Shown here in pieces: positions 23,645 through 36,550 of a stretch of 43,641 bases of DNA. The notes under the pieces are model-generated. The model had not been told where the DNA came from and did not search any database. It saw only the letters and a program-made list of their open reading frames with translations. How positions within the stretch are numbered: the first letter of the stretch is position 1; the number at the start of each line of letters is the position of its first letter. The position numbers and the translations under genes were made by a program. Origin of the DNA: Nemertoderma westbladi (lineage: Eukaryota; Xenacoelomorpha; Nemertodermatida; Nemertodermatidae); NCBI GenBank assembly GCA_032718475.1, contig JAUCBJ010001710.1, positions 1-43,641 on the forward strand, read 5' to 3'.

Positions 23645-26541
23645 AACGTTAGTAATAACGAAACGTTAGTAATAACGAAACGTTAGTAATAACGAAACGT
23701 TAGTAATAACGAAACGTTAGTAATAACGAAACGTTAGTAATAACGAAACGTTAGTAATAGCGAAACGTTAGTAACAACGAAACGTTAGTAATAACGAAAC
23801 GTTAGTAATAACGAAACGTTAGTAATAACGAAACGTTAGTAATAACGAAACGTTAGTAATAACGAAACGTTAGTAATAACGAAACGTTAGTAATAACGAA
23901 ACGTTAGTAATAACGAAACGTTAGTAATAACGAAACGTTAGTAATAACGAAACGTTAGTAATAACGAAACGTTAGTAATAACGAAACGTTAGTAATAGCG
24001 AAACGTTAGTAACAACGAAACGTTAGTAATAACGAAACGTTAGTAATAACGAAACGTTAGTAATAACGAAACGTTAGTAATAACGAAACGTTAGTAATAA
24101 CGAAACGTTAGTAATAACGAAACGTTAGTAATAACGAAACGTTAGTAATAACGAAACGTTAGTAATAACGAAACGTTAGTAATAACGAAACGTTAGTAAT
24201 AACGAAACGTTAGTAATAACGAAACGTTAGTAATAACGAAACGTTAGTAATAACGAGACGTTAGTAATAACGAAACGTTAGTAATAACGAGACGTTAGTA
24301 ATAACGAAACGTTAGTAATAACGAAACGTTAGTAATAACGAAACGTTAGTAATAACGAAACGTTAGTAATAACGACGAAACGTTAGTAATAACGAAACGT
24401 TAGTAATAACGAAACGTTAGTAATAACGAAACGTTAGTAATAACGACGAAACGTTAGTAATAACGAAACGTTAGTAATAACGAAACGTTAGTAATAACGA
24501 CGAAACGTTAGTAATAACGAAACGTTAGTAATAACGAAACGTTAGTAATAACGAAACGTTAGTAATAACGACGAAACGTTAGTAATAACGAAACGTTAGT
24601 AATAACGAAACGTTAGTAATAACGAAACGTTAGTAATAACGAAACGTTTGTAAAAACGAAACGTTAGTAATAACGACGAAACGTTAGTAATAACGAAACG
24701 TTAGTAATAACGAAACGATAGTAACGAAGAAAAGTTAGTAATAACGAAACGTTAGTAATAACGAAACGTTAGTAATAACGAAACGTTAGTAATAACGAAA
24801 CGTTAGTAATAACGAAACGTTAGTAATAACGAAACGTTAGTAACAACGAAACGTTAGTAATAACGAAACGTTAGTAATAACGAAACGTTAGTAATAACGA
24901 CGAAACGTTAGTAATAACGAGACGTTAGTAATAACGAAACGTTAGTAATAACGACGAAACGTTAGTAATAACGAAACGTTAGTAATAACGAAACGTTAGT
25001 AATAACGAAACGTTAGTAATAACGAAACGTTAGTAATAACGAAACGTTAGTAATAACGAAACGTTAGTAATAACGAAACGTTAGTAATAACGAAACGTTA
25101 GTAATAACGAAACGTTAGTAATAACGAAACGTTAGTAATAACGAAACGTTAGTAATAACGACGAAACGTTAGTAATAACGAAACGTTAGTAATAACGACG
25201 AAACGTTAGTAATAACGAAACGTTAGTAATAACGAAACGTTAGTAATAACGACGAAACGTTAGTAATAACGACGAAACGTTAGTAATAACGAAACGTTAG
25301 TAATAACGAAACATTAGTAATAACGAAACGTTAGTAATAACGAAACGTTAGTAATAACGAAACGTTAGTAATAACGACGAAACGTTAGTAATAACGAGAC
25401 GTTAGTAATAACGAAACGTTAGTAATAACGAAACGTTAGTAATAACGAAACGTTAGTAATAACGAAACGTTAGTAATAACGAAACGTTAGTAATAACGAA
25501 ACGTTAGTAATAACGAAACGTTAGTAATAACGACGAAACGTTAGTAATAACGAGACGTTAGTAATAACGAAACGTTAGTAATAACGACGAAACGTTAGTA
25601 ATAACGAAACGTTAGTAATAACGAAACGTTAGTAATAACGAAACGTTAGTAATAACGAAACGTTAGTAATAACGAAACGTTAGTAATAACGAAACGTTAG
25701 TAATAACGAAACGTTAGTAATAACGAAACGTTAGTAATAACGACGAAACGTTAGTAATAACGAGACGTTAGTAACAACGAGACGTTAGTAATAACGAAAC
25801 GTTAGTAATAACGAAACGTTAGTAATAACGAAACGATAGTAACAACGAAAAGTTAGTAATAACGAAACGTAGTAATAACGAAACGTTAGTAATAACGAAA
25901 CGTTAGTAATAACGAACCGTTAGTAACAACGAAACGTTAGTAATAACGAGACGTTAGTAACAACGAGACGTTAGTAATAACGAAACGTTAGTAATAACGA
26001 AACGATAGTAATAACGAAACGTTAGTAATAACGAAACGTTAGTAATAACGAAACGTAGTAATAACGAAACGTTAGTAATAACGAAACGTTAGTAATAACG
26101 AACCGTTAGTAACAACGAAACGTTAGTAATAACGAAACGTTAGTAATAACGAAACGTTAGTAATAACGAAACGTTAGTAATAACGACGAAACGTTAGTAA
26201 TAACGAGACGTTAGTAACAACGAGACGTTAGTAATAACGAAACGTTAGTAATAACGAAACGATAGTAATAACGAAACGTTAGTAATAACGAAACGTTAGT
26301 AATAACGAAACGTAGTAATAACGAAACGTTAGTAATAACGAAACGTTAGTAATAACGAACCGTTAGTAACAACGAAACGTTAGTAATAACGAAACGTTAG
26401 TAATAACGAAACGTTAGTAATAACGAAACGTTAGTAATAACGACGAAACGTTAGTAATAACGACGAAACGTTAGTAATAACGAAACGATAGTAACGAAGA
26501 AAAGTTAGTAATAACGAAACGTTAGTAATAACGAAACGATA
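23645..26541. repeat. 17-bp satellite array next to the phosphatase 3' end
   Basis: About 165-170 copies of the 17-bp unit aacgttagtaataacga. A 20-bp form carries an extra cga (aataacgacgaaacg) and becomes common from about 24375 on. Other marked variants are gagacg, aaccgt, gatagt, acaacg and a 16-bp form lacking one T (cgtagtaat). Marked blocks recur in the same order: a gagacgttagtaacaacg marker near 25763, 25948 and 26205, and aaccgttag near 25915, 26101 and 26358. This shows duplications of about 185 and 257 bp. The array ends about 175 bp beyond the phosphatase stop codon. Confidence 0.96.
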
Positions 26542-26714
26542 AAGATTACTAACCTAAATCCATAAAAAAAGATTTAGTAACGCTCGTAGCGCTATTATTA
26601 GCATATCATCTAACGTCATGTAGTTCTACATGATGGCCGCCGTATAACATATTAAATTATAATTAAAATAACACAGTAATTACACTTTCACTCATTTTCC
26701 AAACGACAAAAGTT
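26542..26714 (-). other. Probable start of the phosphatase 3' UTR
   Basis: AT-rich sequence between the stop codon of the terminal exon and the 17-bp array. No AATAAA is visible on the minus strand here, so the transcript may end with a variant signal or run into the array. Confidence 0.4.
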
Positions 26715-28110
26715 CTAAGAAACTTCGATCATCTCGACGCTAGAGTGCGAAGCGGAGCGAGCGTCGCTGTCGCTAAACTGATGACCCCCGTTGCTAGGGA
26801 GACCCGTATCCCGAGGGAACACCATGGACTGACTCCGTTGCTCGAGGGTTATATGCGACTCGTTCGATGATTCGCTGACAGTCAGACAGCGGCGGTGTTC
26901 GGGGGAGGAGCTCTCGCTGCGAGAGGAAGAGCGGAGGAGTTGGGAGGCGTCCTCAGTACGGGAGGAAACCCGGAGGAGCGGGGAGCCGGGTGAGTCAATA
27001 AACCCGCCGCTGTCCTGCGACTCGTGGGGTTGCAATAAGGCACTGGAAGGCGACGCCTCATCGCGGCTAGTCGGGGAACCCATGACATTGCGATCCCATG
27101 ACGTCACTCTGGGACTCTTCTTCCGGAAGCGGAGGTTGGATCGACGGGTCGCCTCCCGTTTCTGACCCTTCGGAGGTTTATCCAAGAGGAGTTTACTACT
27201 GTCGTCCGGGGGAAGCCCCCCGGGGTTGCGGGTTAGTTCGCTAATATTGGTGGAGCCGATATAGAAGGATGGGGATACCCCCCGCTCGGGCAACGGGGGC
27301 CGAGTCGAGGGGGACGGGGGGCATTTCGGGGGGGAAGGGGCGCATCTCGGGAAGAATGGGTTAAACGATAGGGACTCTTTCGTCAGCGGATCCGGGGAGT
27401 TCATCGTCAACTTGTTGGCGAGATCGGCCGACGGCGACGGAAGGAGGTCGGTAGGGCCTCCACGCGGCGTGGTATGGAGTAGACGAGTGGTGAAGGAGAC
27501 AGAAAAGGGGCCAAGCAAAGGGAGGGGCACCTCTTCCTTCGAGTAGACCGGTCGCATCTCCACCGATTCTAATTTCAGTTTGGCTGGGAACATCGGAGTT
27601 GTCGGTGAGAATACGGGAACGCTGGCTGAGTGGGCCATGGAGTGGGGCGAGCCATCGCTGTAGGTGGACGTTAGGGAGCGGGGCGAGTCGCTAGTGGTTG
27701 CGGGCGTGGTGGAAGTCCGAGCTCGCTGGACAGCGGGATAGAGACTCGGCACCTTGACCTTGGGGACGATAAAGAACTCGGGATACCTGAGGTCGGCCGG
27801 GAGACTCGTGGGCCGACACAGACCGGGTCGGCCGGTCGATTTGCGACTCCGTTTCGCGTCTGAGTGCAGACAGCCCGGCGTCGACGGGGGGCCCAGGAGA
27901 CCCAACGGGGAGGAGATCTTCAGACTGAGACTCGTTAAGGAAGAGTTCCGACTCCGTAAAGATGAGTCACTCTGAGTTTCTGTAGAGGCAGTCGAGGCGT
28001 CGCTAAGACAACGCTCCGACGATTTCCTGGCGTTTTGTTTCTCGAATTCCAATAATTGCCCGAGAAAATTAAAATTAGGGGATATTGTTGGTCGTTTGTC
28101 CTTCACATAA
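26715..28110 (-). CDS. DUSP8/DUSP16-like MAP-kinase phosphatase, terminal coding exon
   Basis: Terminal exon of a dual-specificity phosphatase that would dephosphorylate the TxY loop of JNK or p38 kinases. The acceptor is ctcctttcag at 28111-28120 (minus strand). The first exon base (28110, T) completes the Arg codon split with the upstream exon, followed by YVKDKRPTISPNFNFLGQLL, the conserved end of the catalytic domain. Then comes a tail of about 440 residues ending MIEVS and TAG at 26715. Only DUSP8/DUSP16-type members (worm VHP-1 included) have such long Ser/Pro-rich tails; short MKPs stop soon after FLGQLL. Numbering from the GTG valine at 28106, many S/T-P sites are visible (SSP 66, FSPTTP 167, PSPPKCPPSPSTRPP 257-271, SPGSP 372), along with a basic cluster (about 313-333, ending RFRKKSPR) that could be a nuclear signal. 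The exon is GC-rich with no frame break. Valine 28106 is not a start codon. Confidence 0.92.
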
Positions 28111-30513
28111 CTGAAAGGAGAAAAAAAAGATATGAAGTGAAGTGAAATAAAAAGTGGGTGAAAATATAGAAATATTTACTTCAATTGTAATTGAAATCAA
28201 CCCCCCCCCCCCCTCGGCTCAATAAAACCCAACTGAAATCAATCCTCCACCCCACCACCCCTCGGCTCAATAAAACCCAACTGAAATCAATCCTCCACCC
28301 CACCACCCCTCGGCTCAATAAAACCCAACTGAAATCAATCCTCCACCCTACCACCCCTCGGCTCAATAAAACCCAACTGAAATCAATCCTCCACCCCACC
28401 ATCCCCTCGGTTCAATAAAACCCAACTGAAATCAATCCTCCACCCCACCACCCCCTCGGTTCAATAAAACCCAACTGAAATCAATCCTCCACCCCACCAC
28501 CCCCTCGGCTCAATAAAACCCAACTGAAATCAATCCTCCACCCCACCACCCCTCGGCTCAATAAAACCCAACTGAAATCAATCCTCCACCCCACCACCCC
28601 TCGGCTCAATAAAACCCAACTGAAATCAATCCTCCACCCTACCACCCCTCGGCTCAATAAAACCCAACTGAAATCAATCCTCCACCCCACCACCCCCTCG
28701 GTTCAATAAAACCCAACTGAAATCAATCCTCCACCCCACCACCCCCCGGCTCAATAAAACCCAACTGAAATCAATCCTCCACCCCACCCCCCCCCTCGGC
28801 TCAATAAAACCCAACTGAAATCAATCCTCCACCCCACCACCCCCTCGGCTCAATAAAACCCAACTGAAATCAATCCTCCACCCTACCACCCCTCGGTTCA
28901 ATAAAACCCAACTGAAATCAATCCTCCACCCCACCACCCCTCGGCTCAATAAAACCCAACTGAAATCAATCCTCCACCCTACCACCCCTCGGCTCAATAA
29001 AACCCAACTGAAATCAATCCTCCACCCTACCACCCCTCGGCTCAATAAAACCCAACTGAAATCAATCCTCCACCCTACCACCCCTCGGCTCAATAAAACC
29101 CAACTGAAATCAATCCTCCACCCCACCACCCCCTTCGGTTCAATAAAACCCAACTGAAATCAATCCTCCACCCCACCACCCCCCGGCTCAATAAAACCCA
29201 ACTGAAATCAATCCTCCACCCCACCACCCCCTCGGCTCAATAAAACCCAACTGAAATCAATCCTCCACCCCACCATCCCCTCGGTTCAATAAAACCCAAC
29301 TGAAATCAATCCTCCACCCCACCACCCCCCGGCTCAATAAAACCCAACTGAAATCAATCCTCCACCCCACCACCCCCTCGGCTCAATAAAACCCAACTGA
29401 AATCAATCCTCCACCCCACCATCCCCTCGGTTCAATAAAACCCAACTGAAATCAATCCTCCACCCCACCACCCCCCGGCTCAATAAAACCCAACTGAAAT
29501 CAATCCTCCACCCCACCACCCCCTTCGGTTCAATAAAACCCAACTGAAATCAATCCTCCACCCCACCACCCCCCGGCTCAATAAAACCCAACTGAAATCA
29601 ATCCTCCACCCCACCACCCCCTCGGCTCAATAAAACCCAACTGAAATCAATCCTCCACCCCACCATCCCCTCGGTTCAATAAAACCCAACTGAAATCAAT
29701 CCTCCACCCCACCACCCCCCGGCTCAATAAAACCCAACTGAAATCAATCCTCCACCCCACCACCCCCTCGGCTCAATAAAACCCAACTCAATCCTCCACC
29801 CCACCACCCCCCCGGCTCAATAAAACCCAACTGAAATCAATCCTCCACCCTACCCCCCTCCTCACCCCTTAACTTTATCGTTAGTTTCCCACCAACAGTA
29901 ACTAGTAACCGAACTATTATTAGGCACAAGTTACCGGGACCTGCCCCAAAGGTGTGCCCCGTCAGCCTAACTTCAGTGCACATTGGGCTCCATGGCAACC
30001 CAATCAAACGAACACAATGGATACCAGCAGCAGCTCTGCCTACTCGCTACTGTAGAGGAGGTTGGAGCCAGTGGACGACGCACTGGGGGTGAGTCATCGG
30101 TTGTATAACCGGCCGGCCTCAGTGAAGCTCGGAGAAACATATGGTAACGCTCTAGTGAGGTCGCTAAACTAAGCAAAGAGAGAGAGAGGGGGGGGGGGGG
30201 GGGGGGTAGCTACTGTACAATGCCATGAATGTGAGTAGCACGATGAATATACTACAGTAATTATATGTGAACTCTATCACTCTATGCCCTACATATCACC
30301 GCACCAGCCACTCTATGCCAATCTCCTATAATATTCCCATAAAGGATAAAGTAGTAAGTAATTAATGAATCAGTTTGATTTCATCAGAATTTAATATCGT
30401 GGGTACAGAGTGCAAAAATAAACACCTCAAAAACAATTTGAAAATGTATGCCACATGATTCTTTCCAACTGACTATGTAGACTTACACACCAGCTACAAG
30501 GATAGACACCTAC
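28111..30513 (-). other. Phase-2 intron of the phosphatase gene
   Basis: The donor is GT at 30513-30512 (CG followed by gtaggtgtc) and the acceptor is AG at 28112-28111. Removing it joins CG to T to give an Arg codon and the read-through AYR-YVKDKRP, as expected for this family. The intron is 2.4 kb, of which about 1.65 kb is the 48-bp minisatellite. The part from 29863 to 30513 is otherwise unique, with a GA run and a 19-G tract at about 30178-30206. Confidence 0.9.
28201..29862. repeat. 48-bp minisatellite within the phosphatase intron
   Basis: A C tract (28201-28213) is followed by about 34 copies of a unit of about 48 bp: ctcaataaaacccaactgaa, then atcaatcctcc and a C-rich end such as accccaccacccctcgg. 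Units vary by one to three bases in the C-rich part and by the cggc/cggt switch. In gene sense (minus strand) each unit reads gattgatttcagttgggttt, a splice-acceptor-like TTTCAG after a weak pyrimidine stretch, and also carries G runs. On the plus strand each unit has an AATAAA hexamer, which is antisense to the gene. Confidence 0.95.
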
Positions 30514-30637
30514 CGGTATGCATCGTCTGATGACATCGCAAAGTATCTCATAATATATCCAATAGAGAGAGTTGCAGACCTCGAGATCCCAGCTAGACAA
30601 TGCACCAACACAGTACCTCCACTCTCATGCACTCGAT
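30514..30637 (-). CDS. DUSP8/DUSP16-like phosphatase, active-site exon
   Basis: A 124-bp internal exon too short to stand out as an open frame. The acceptor is ttgtatttcag (minus strand, AG at 30639-30638) and the donor is gtaggt at 30513. It reads RVHESGGTVLVHCLAGISRS, then ATLSIGYIMRYFAMSSDDAY. HCLAGISRS is the HC-x5-R-S signature of protein tyrosine and dual-specificity phosphatases: the nucleophilic Cys codon is at 30599-30597 and the phosphate-binding Arg at 30581-30579. The exon starts with the last two bases of a split codon and ends with two bases of an Arg codon completed at 28110. The join AYR-YVKDKRPTIS is in frame and matches the DUSP8/16 pattern. The catalytic Asp loop and the N-terminal MAP-kinase-binding domain are encoded upstream and are not found in this window. 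A TACCGGTA palindrome (30511-30518) overlaps the donor. Confidence 0.93.
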
Positions 30638-30734
30638 CTGAAATACAATAAATAACTCAGAATAACGCAAAAAATGGTACCACAAGTAATAACTAAAAGG
30701 TTTTCAGGAAATAGCGATACGTAGCGATAAGTAT

Positions 30735-30831
30735 CTATACAGGTTATAAGACTGAAATAAGCGCTATAAACACTTAATAAGGAGGAATCGACCGTAAAGT
30801 GAAAATGTGGTATTCTTCACGCGGGCCATAT
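30735..30831 (+). repeat. Dispersed repeat copy upstream of the active-site exon
   Basis: aggttataagactgaaataa and the following gcgctataaacacttaataa match the reverse complement of 16428-16466 with two or three differences. This is followed by aaagtgaaaa and the tggtattcttcacgcgggcc form of the motif seen at 17079, 17131 and 17184. It lies about 100 bp on the 5' side (gene sense) of the active-site exon. It is probably a fragment of the same mobile-element family; it has no coding content. Confidence 0.6.
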
Positions 30832-33550
30832 TTGAAACATCTTTGTGTGGCACTGGTGGTAGTTACCAGTGGGGTGGGGTGGATCAGATTACAGTGGCAT
30901 GTGGCACTGCGGTCACGTTGAGGCAGGTCGTGACATTGGCGCCAAGCCATCAACGTACTAAATACCGCCGGGCTTTCTCACTGCAACCTTCTAGTCGGCG
31001 CTAAAACCGAAGAAATTGGCGTTTATCTTCAACTACGTAAGAGAAACAAACACAAAGAATAGTCGTCAAAGAAGGAATTCTTTGGAACAAATGGAATGGA
31101 ATCCGAGCCCGAAATAAACGGTGACTCATAACGAATAGAAACTCCTTTATAATAAAGGTGAATGCAGCAGCCATCTCCTCCTTGTTTGTACGTAGCTATG
31201 ACTACGGAGCGTAGTTGGAAGGGAAGGAAGCCGGGAGCTGGGATAACGATTCCATTGGGATGACTCATCGAGAGAAGGATGGTGGATTACAATATGGAAG
31301 GAGTTGGAATGCTGCCAGTAATTCTATGTGTCGTCGGGAGGGAATGTAAGGCAGGTGGAACTAATCTGGTAGTCCGAACGCGATCGTCATTAGCAAAGGC
31401 GTCGCTAAACAGACAGCTGGAGAAGGACAGAGGTAAATGGCCCACGGGTCACGCCGACAATTCAATTGAAGAAATCTTGAGAATTTTAGGTGGTATTACG
31501 TGGAATTCCCGTAGGAGCGGGCAACCCCACATCCATGGATGGTTGTACTACCATAGTACTACAATTAGATCACTCACAGTGGGCGCGCAACTATTCCTAT
31601 TCCAATAAGTTTAGCTGCAAATAAAACCAGCAGTTAATCAAGAAATAAATGCAGACCCGACAATATTTTTCGATTTTCCTCTTTCGATAGCTGCTAACCT
31701 AAGTTAGGGGTGGACGCTACCTCTTATCTGTGCTATTTTTTAACGAAATTCAAATTGTGCTACATATTCCCACATCGGAGACACTTTTTTCCAAACGCTT
31801 GTAGCTAAAGAATGAAAGCAAAAATAAAAATTCTGGCTCAACCAGGGAGGAGGAGGGAGGTGAAACTATCTCTGTCTCAAATTTCATGCAATCTCATTGA
31901 GATTTGTAGAAAAATTAGGGGGGGGGGGGGGCGTGTCACTGAATTACGACACTATTATTCTGGGACATGGCGTAATAAAGTTACAACTTATGAGAGCCAA
32001 ATTTAGAATGGCATCATCTAGACCACGGTGAAGTGCGACCCGCGTCATAATCTGTCTACTAATATTTTTTCCCGGTTCTGATAAATGGATTGATGGTCGC
32101 CCAATCTCCATCTCTGGACCGCAATGTCGCTTTAATTCGGATTCGAGGAATATTATATGTATTTAATCAATGATTTATGATTACGACGGATCATCGCGTG
32201 TTAGTTGCTGATAGCGAACGACGGGGAATAATAACCAATGGAGAATGTATGAGGCCGTTATTGTTGGGCGCAGTAATGGGTTTATTAATCAGAGCGACAG
32301 TTTATCACTCAGTGAAAATGTACAGCAACAATAAACCAACAGTAACAGCTACATTCGTGGGATTAAGGTTCAATAATAAAATAGCCACTAAAATATATCG
32401 TATTGTGCGAACGAGTTTCTTAATTAAAGGCGCGTATTGCGGGGTGGATTGAGGAAGCAATCCTTGGGGGTTTGTTAAACCGAATCGGAAAGAACCACGC
32501 CCTAAACCGACAGTACGTGAGGTTGGTCGGACAGTAATCGATACGACAAGAGACCGGGCACCAGGAAGGGCAATGAACTCGGAACTGCGAATCTCATAAA
32601 TTATTCCGCTTCTCCAAGGAAACAGCCCAGTAAGCGGTGAGGCAGTAAATGGCCATGAAACACGCAGTAAAGAAATAAAGTTTGTGAGTAAATAAACTGA
32701 ATCAGAGAAATAAAATTTGCGCGAAATTATTTTTATCACTTTGAAACTGCAGGGATGCGACCAACAGAATAACAATTTGTCTTTATTCAGTTCCAGTTGA
32801 ATTACTTGTAGAACTGCTACTATTCAGCAGTAATGTATCCTCGGGAAGTAAGTAAATAAATAAACAAGTTAATTACAATGCGAGACGAGACGTGACCCCT
32901 TGCCCTTATGAACTGACTAGACTATGACGCAAATATGGCCCAATCGATGTGGATGGATGGGGATAGACCTGGAAAAATCTCCCGAAACGAAAGATGCAAT
33001 CATGTGCGACAAAACCGTTGAAACTCGATCCTACAAATAATCCGAAAAAAGATTAGGTAACGTAATAGTAAGCAAGTGATGTCTACAATATCCAGTCCTG
33101 CTCCTGGGTAGCTATCCTATGTGGCTATAAATCATTCTAACACATCAAATAGTTGAATAAAAGTAGTTGAAGCCAGACGACATCAAAGGTTTCCACTTCA
33201 ATAAATAGAGAGATCGGATACATTAAACATTAATGTAATGAAAGTCCTCGATAAAATTCGTGACAGTAGAACACTTAAACTGAGCATTAAATCGGTACCG
33301 TATACGGTGAGAGATGGAATGGGTGGGGTAAACCCATGTTATAGAGGGAATCCTAAATCAGCAGTACTACCCCTAACTGTACCGGTACCGCGTACCGGTA
33401 TGTACTGTAATGTGCGTCCAAAAATACTGTCGCACAATCACAGATTCACAGATATACTGTTGATTGAAATATTTGAATATTTACGCGGTAAATAAACCAA
33501 TTCGTACCAACATAATAAATAGTATACGATTTGTTTTTTGTTTTATCATA
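30832..33550. other. Unique region, probable phosphatase intron, no exon recognised
   Basis: The active-site exon needs an upstream exon ending in phase 1. I looked on the minus strand for the expected catalytic-domain blocks (an ILPHLYLGS-like strand and a PWLDxxxDFI-like helix) and found none. Several frames of 60-156 codons (for example 31279-31608 plus, 32305-32775 minus) have no recognisable domain. A G tract lies at about 31919-31931. Palindromes TACCGGTA occur at 33380 and 33393. Confidence 0.55.
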
Positions 33551-36550
33551 ATTAATTCTAACTATAACACACAAACTAACCTTAATTCTAACTATAACAC
33601 ACAAACTAACCTTAATTCTAACTATAACACACAAACTAACCTTTACTCTAACTATAACACACAAACTAACCTTTACTCTAACTATAACACACAAACTAAC
33701 CTTTACTCTAACTATAACACACAAACTAACCTTAATTCTAACTATAACACACAAACTAACCTTAATTCTAACTATAACACACAAACTAACCTTTACTCTA
33801 ACTATAACACACAAACTAACCTTAATTCTAACTATAACACACAAACTAACCTTTACTCTAACTATAACACACAAACTAACCTTAATTCTAACTATAACAC
33901 ACAAACTAACCTTAATTCTAACTATAACACACAAACTAACCGTAATTCTAACTATAACACACAAACTAACCTTTACTCTAACTATAACACACAAACTAAC
34001 CTTAATTCTAACTATAACACACAAACTAACCTTTACTCTAACTATAACACACAAACTAACCTTAATTTTAACTATAACACACAAACTAACCTTAATTCTA
34101 ACTATAACACACAAACTAACCTTAATTTTAACTATAACACACAAACTAACCTTTACTCTAACTATAACACACAAACTAACCTTAATTCTAACTATAACAC
34201 ACAAACTAACCTTAATTCTAACTATAACACACAAACTAACCTTAATTCTAACTATAACACACAAACTAACCTTAATTCTAACTATAACACACAAACTAAC
34301 CTTAATTCTAACTATAACACACAAACTAAGCTTAATTCTAACTATAACACACAAACTAACCTTAATTTTAACTATAACACACAAACTAACCTTAATTTTA
34401 ACTATAACACACAAACTAACCTTAATTTTAACTATAACACACAAACTAACCTTAATTCTAACTATAACACACAAACTAACCTTAATTCTAACTATAACAC
34501 ACAAACTAAGCTTAATTCTAACTATAACACACAAACTAACCTTAATTTTAACTATAACACACAAACTAACCTTAATTTTAACTATAACACACAAACTAAC
34601 CTTAATTTTAACTATAACACACAAACTAACCTTAATTTTAACTATAACACACAAACTAACCTTTACTCTAACTATAACACACAAACTAACCTTTACTCTA
34701 ACTATAACACACAAACTAACCTTAATTCTAACTATAACACACAAACTAACCTTAATTCTAACTATAACACACAAACTAACCGTAATTCTAACTATAACAC
34801 ACAAACTAACCTTAATTCTAACTATAACACACAAACTAACCTTAATTTTAACTATAACACACAAACTAACCTTTACTCTAACTATAACACACAAACTAAC
34901 CTTTACTCTAACTATAACACACAAACTAACCTTAATTCTAACTATAACACACAAACTAACCTTAATTCTAACTATAACACACAAACTAACCTTAATTCTA
35001 ACTATAACACACAAACTAACCTTTACTCTAACTATAACACACAAACTAACCTTTACTCTAACTATAACACACAAACTAACCTTAATTCTAACTATAACAC
35101 ACAAACTAACCTTAATTCTAACTATAACACACAAACTAACCTTAATTCTAACTATAACACACAAACTAACCTTAATTTTAACTATAACACACAAACTAAC
35201 CTTAATTCTAACTATAACACACAAACTTACACACACACAACACAACACACACACAAACTAACCTTAATCTAACTATAACACACAAACTAACCTTAATTCT
35301 AACTATAACACACAAACTAACCTTAATTCTAACTATAACACACAAACTAACCTTAATTCTAACTATAACACACAAACTAACCTTAATTCTAACTATAACA
35401 CACAAACTAACCTTAATTCTAACTATAACACACAAACTAACCTTTACTCTAACTATAACACACAAACTAACCTTTACTCTAACTATAACACACAAACTAA
35501 CCTTAATTCTAACTATAACACACAAACTAACCTTAATTCTAACTATAACACACAAACTAACCTTAATTCTAACTATAACACACAAACTAACCTTTACTCT
35601 AACTATAACACACAAACTAACCTTTACTCTAACTATAACACACAAACTAACCTTAATTCTAACTATAACACACAAACTAACCTTTACTCTAACTATAACA
35701 CACAAACTAACCTTAATTCTAACTATAACACACAAACTAACCTTAATTCTAACTATAACACACAAACTAACCTTAATTCTAACTATAACACACAAACTTA
35801 CACACACACAACACAACACACACACATAACTAACCTTAATCTAACTATAACACACAAACTAACCTTAATTCTAACTATAACACACAAACTAACCTTAATT
35901 CTAACTATAACACACAAACTAACCTTAATTCTAACTATAACACACAAACTAACCTTAATTCTAACTATAACACACAAACTAACCTTTACTCTAACTATAA
36001 CACACAAACTAACCTTTACTCTAACTATAACACACAAACTAACCTTAATTCTAACTATAACACACAAACTAACCTTAATTTTAACTATAACACACAAACT
36101 AACCTTAATTCTAACTATAGCACACAAACTAACCTTTACTCTAACTATAACACACAAACTAACCTTTACTCTAACTATAACACACAAACTAACCTTAATT
36201 CTAACTATAACACACAAACTAACCTTAATTCTAACTATAACACACAAACTAACCTTAATTCTAACTATAACACACAAACTAACCTTAATTTTAACTATAA
36301 CACACAAACTAACCTTAATTCTAACTATAACACACAAACTAACCTTAATTTTAACTATAACACACAAACTAACCTTAATTCTAACTATAACACACAAACT
36401 AACCTTAATTTTAACTATAACACACAAACTAACCTTAATTCTAACTATAACACACAAACTAACCTTAATTTTAACTATAACACACAAACTAACCTTAATT
36501 TTAACTATAACACACAAACTAACCTTAATTTTAACTATAACACACAAACT

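Noticed and set aside
27754-27975. Plus-strand open frame within the phosphatase terminal exon
   Set aside because: It is antisense to a well-supported coding exon and has no recognisable protein features.
31279-31608. Plus-strand open frame of 109 codons
   Set aside because: It has no recognisable domain or splice context; it is left as unassigned sequence.
32305-32775. Minus-strand open frame of 156 codons
   Set aside because: No family motif was recognised and it does not match the expected upstream phosphatase exon.
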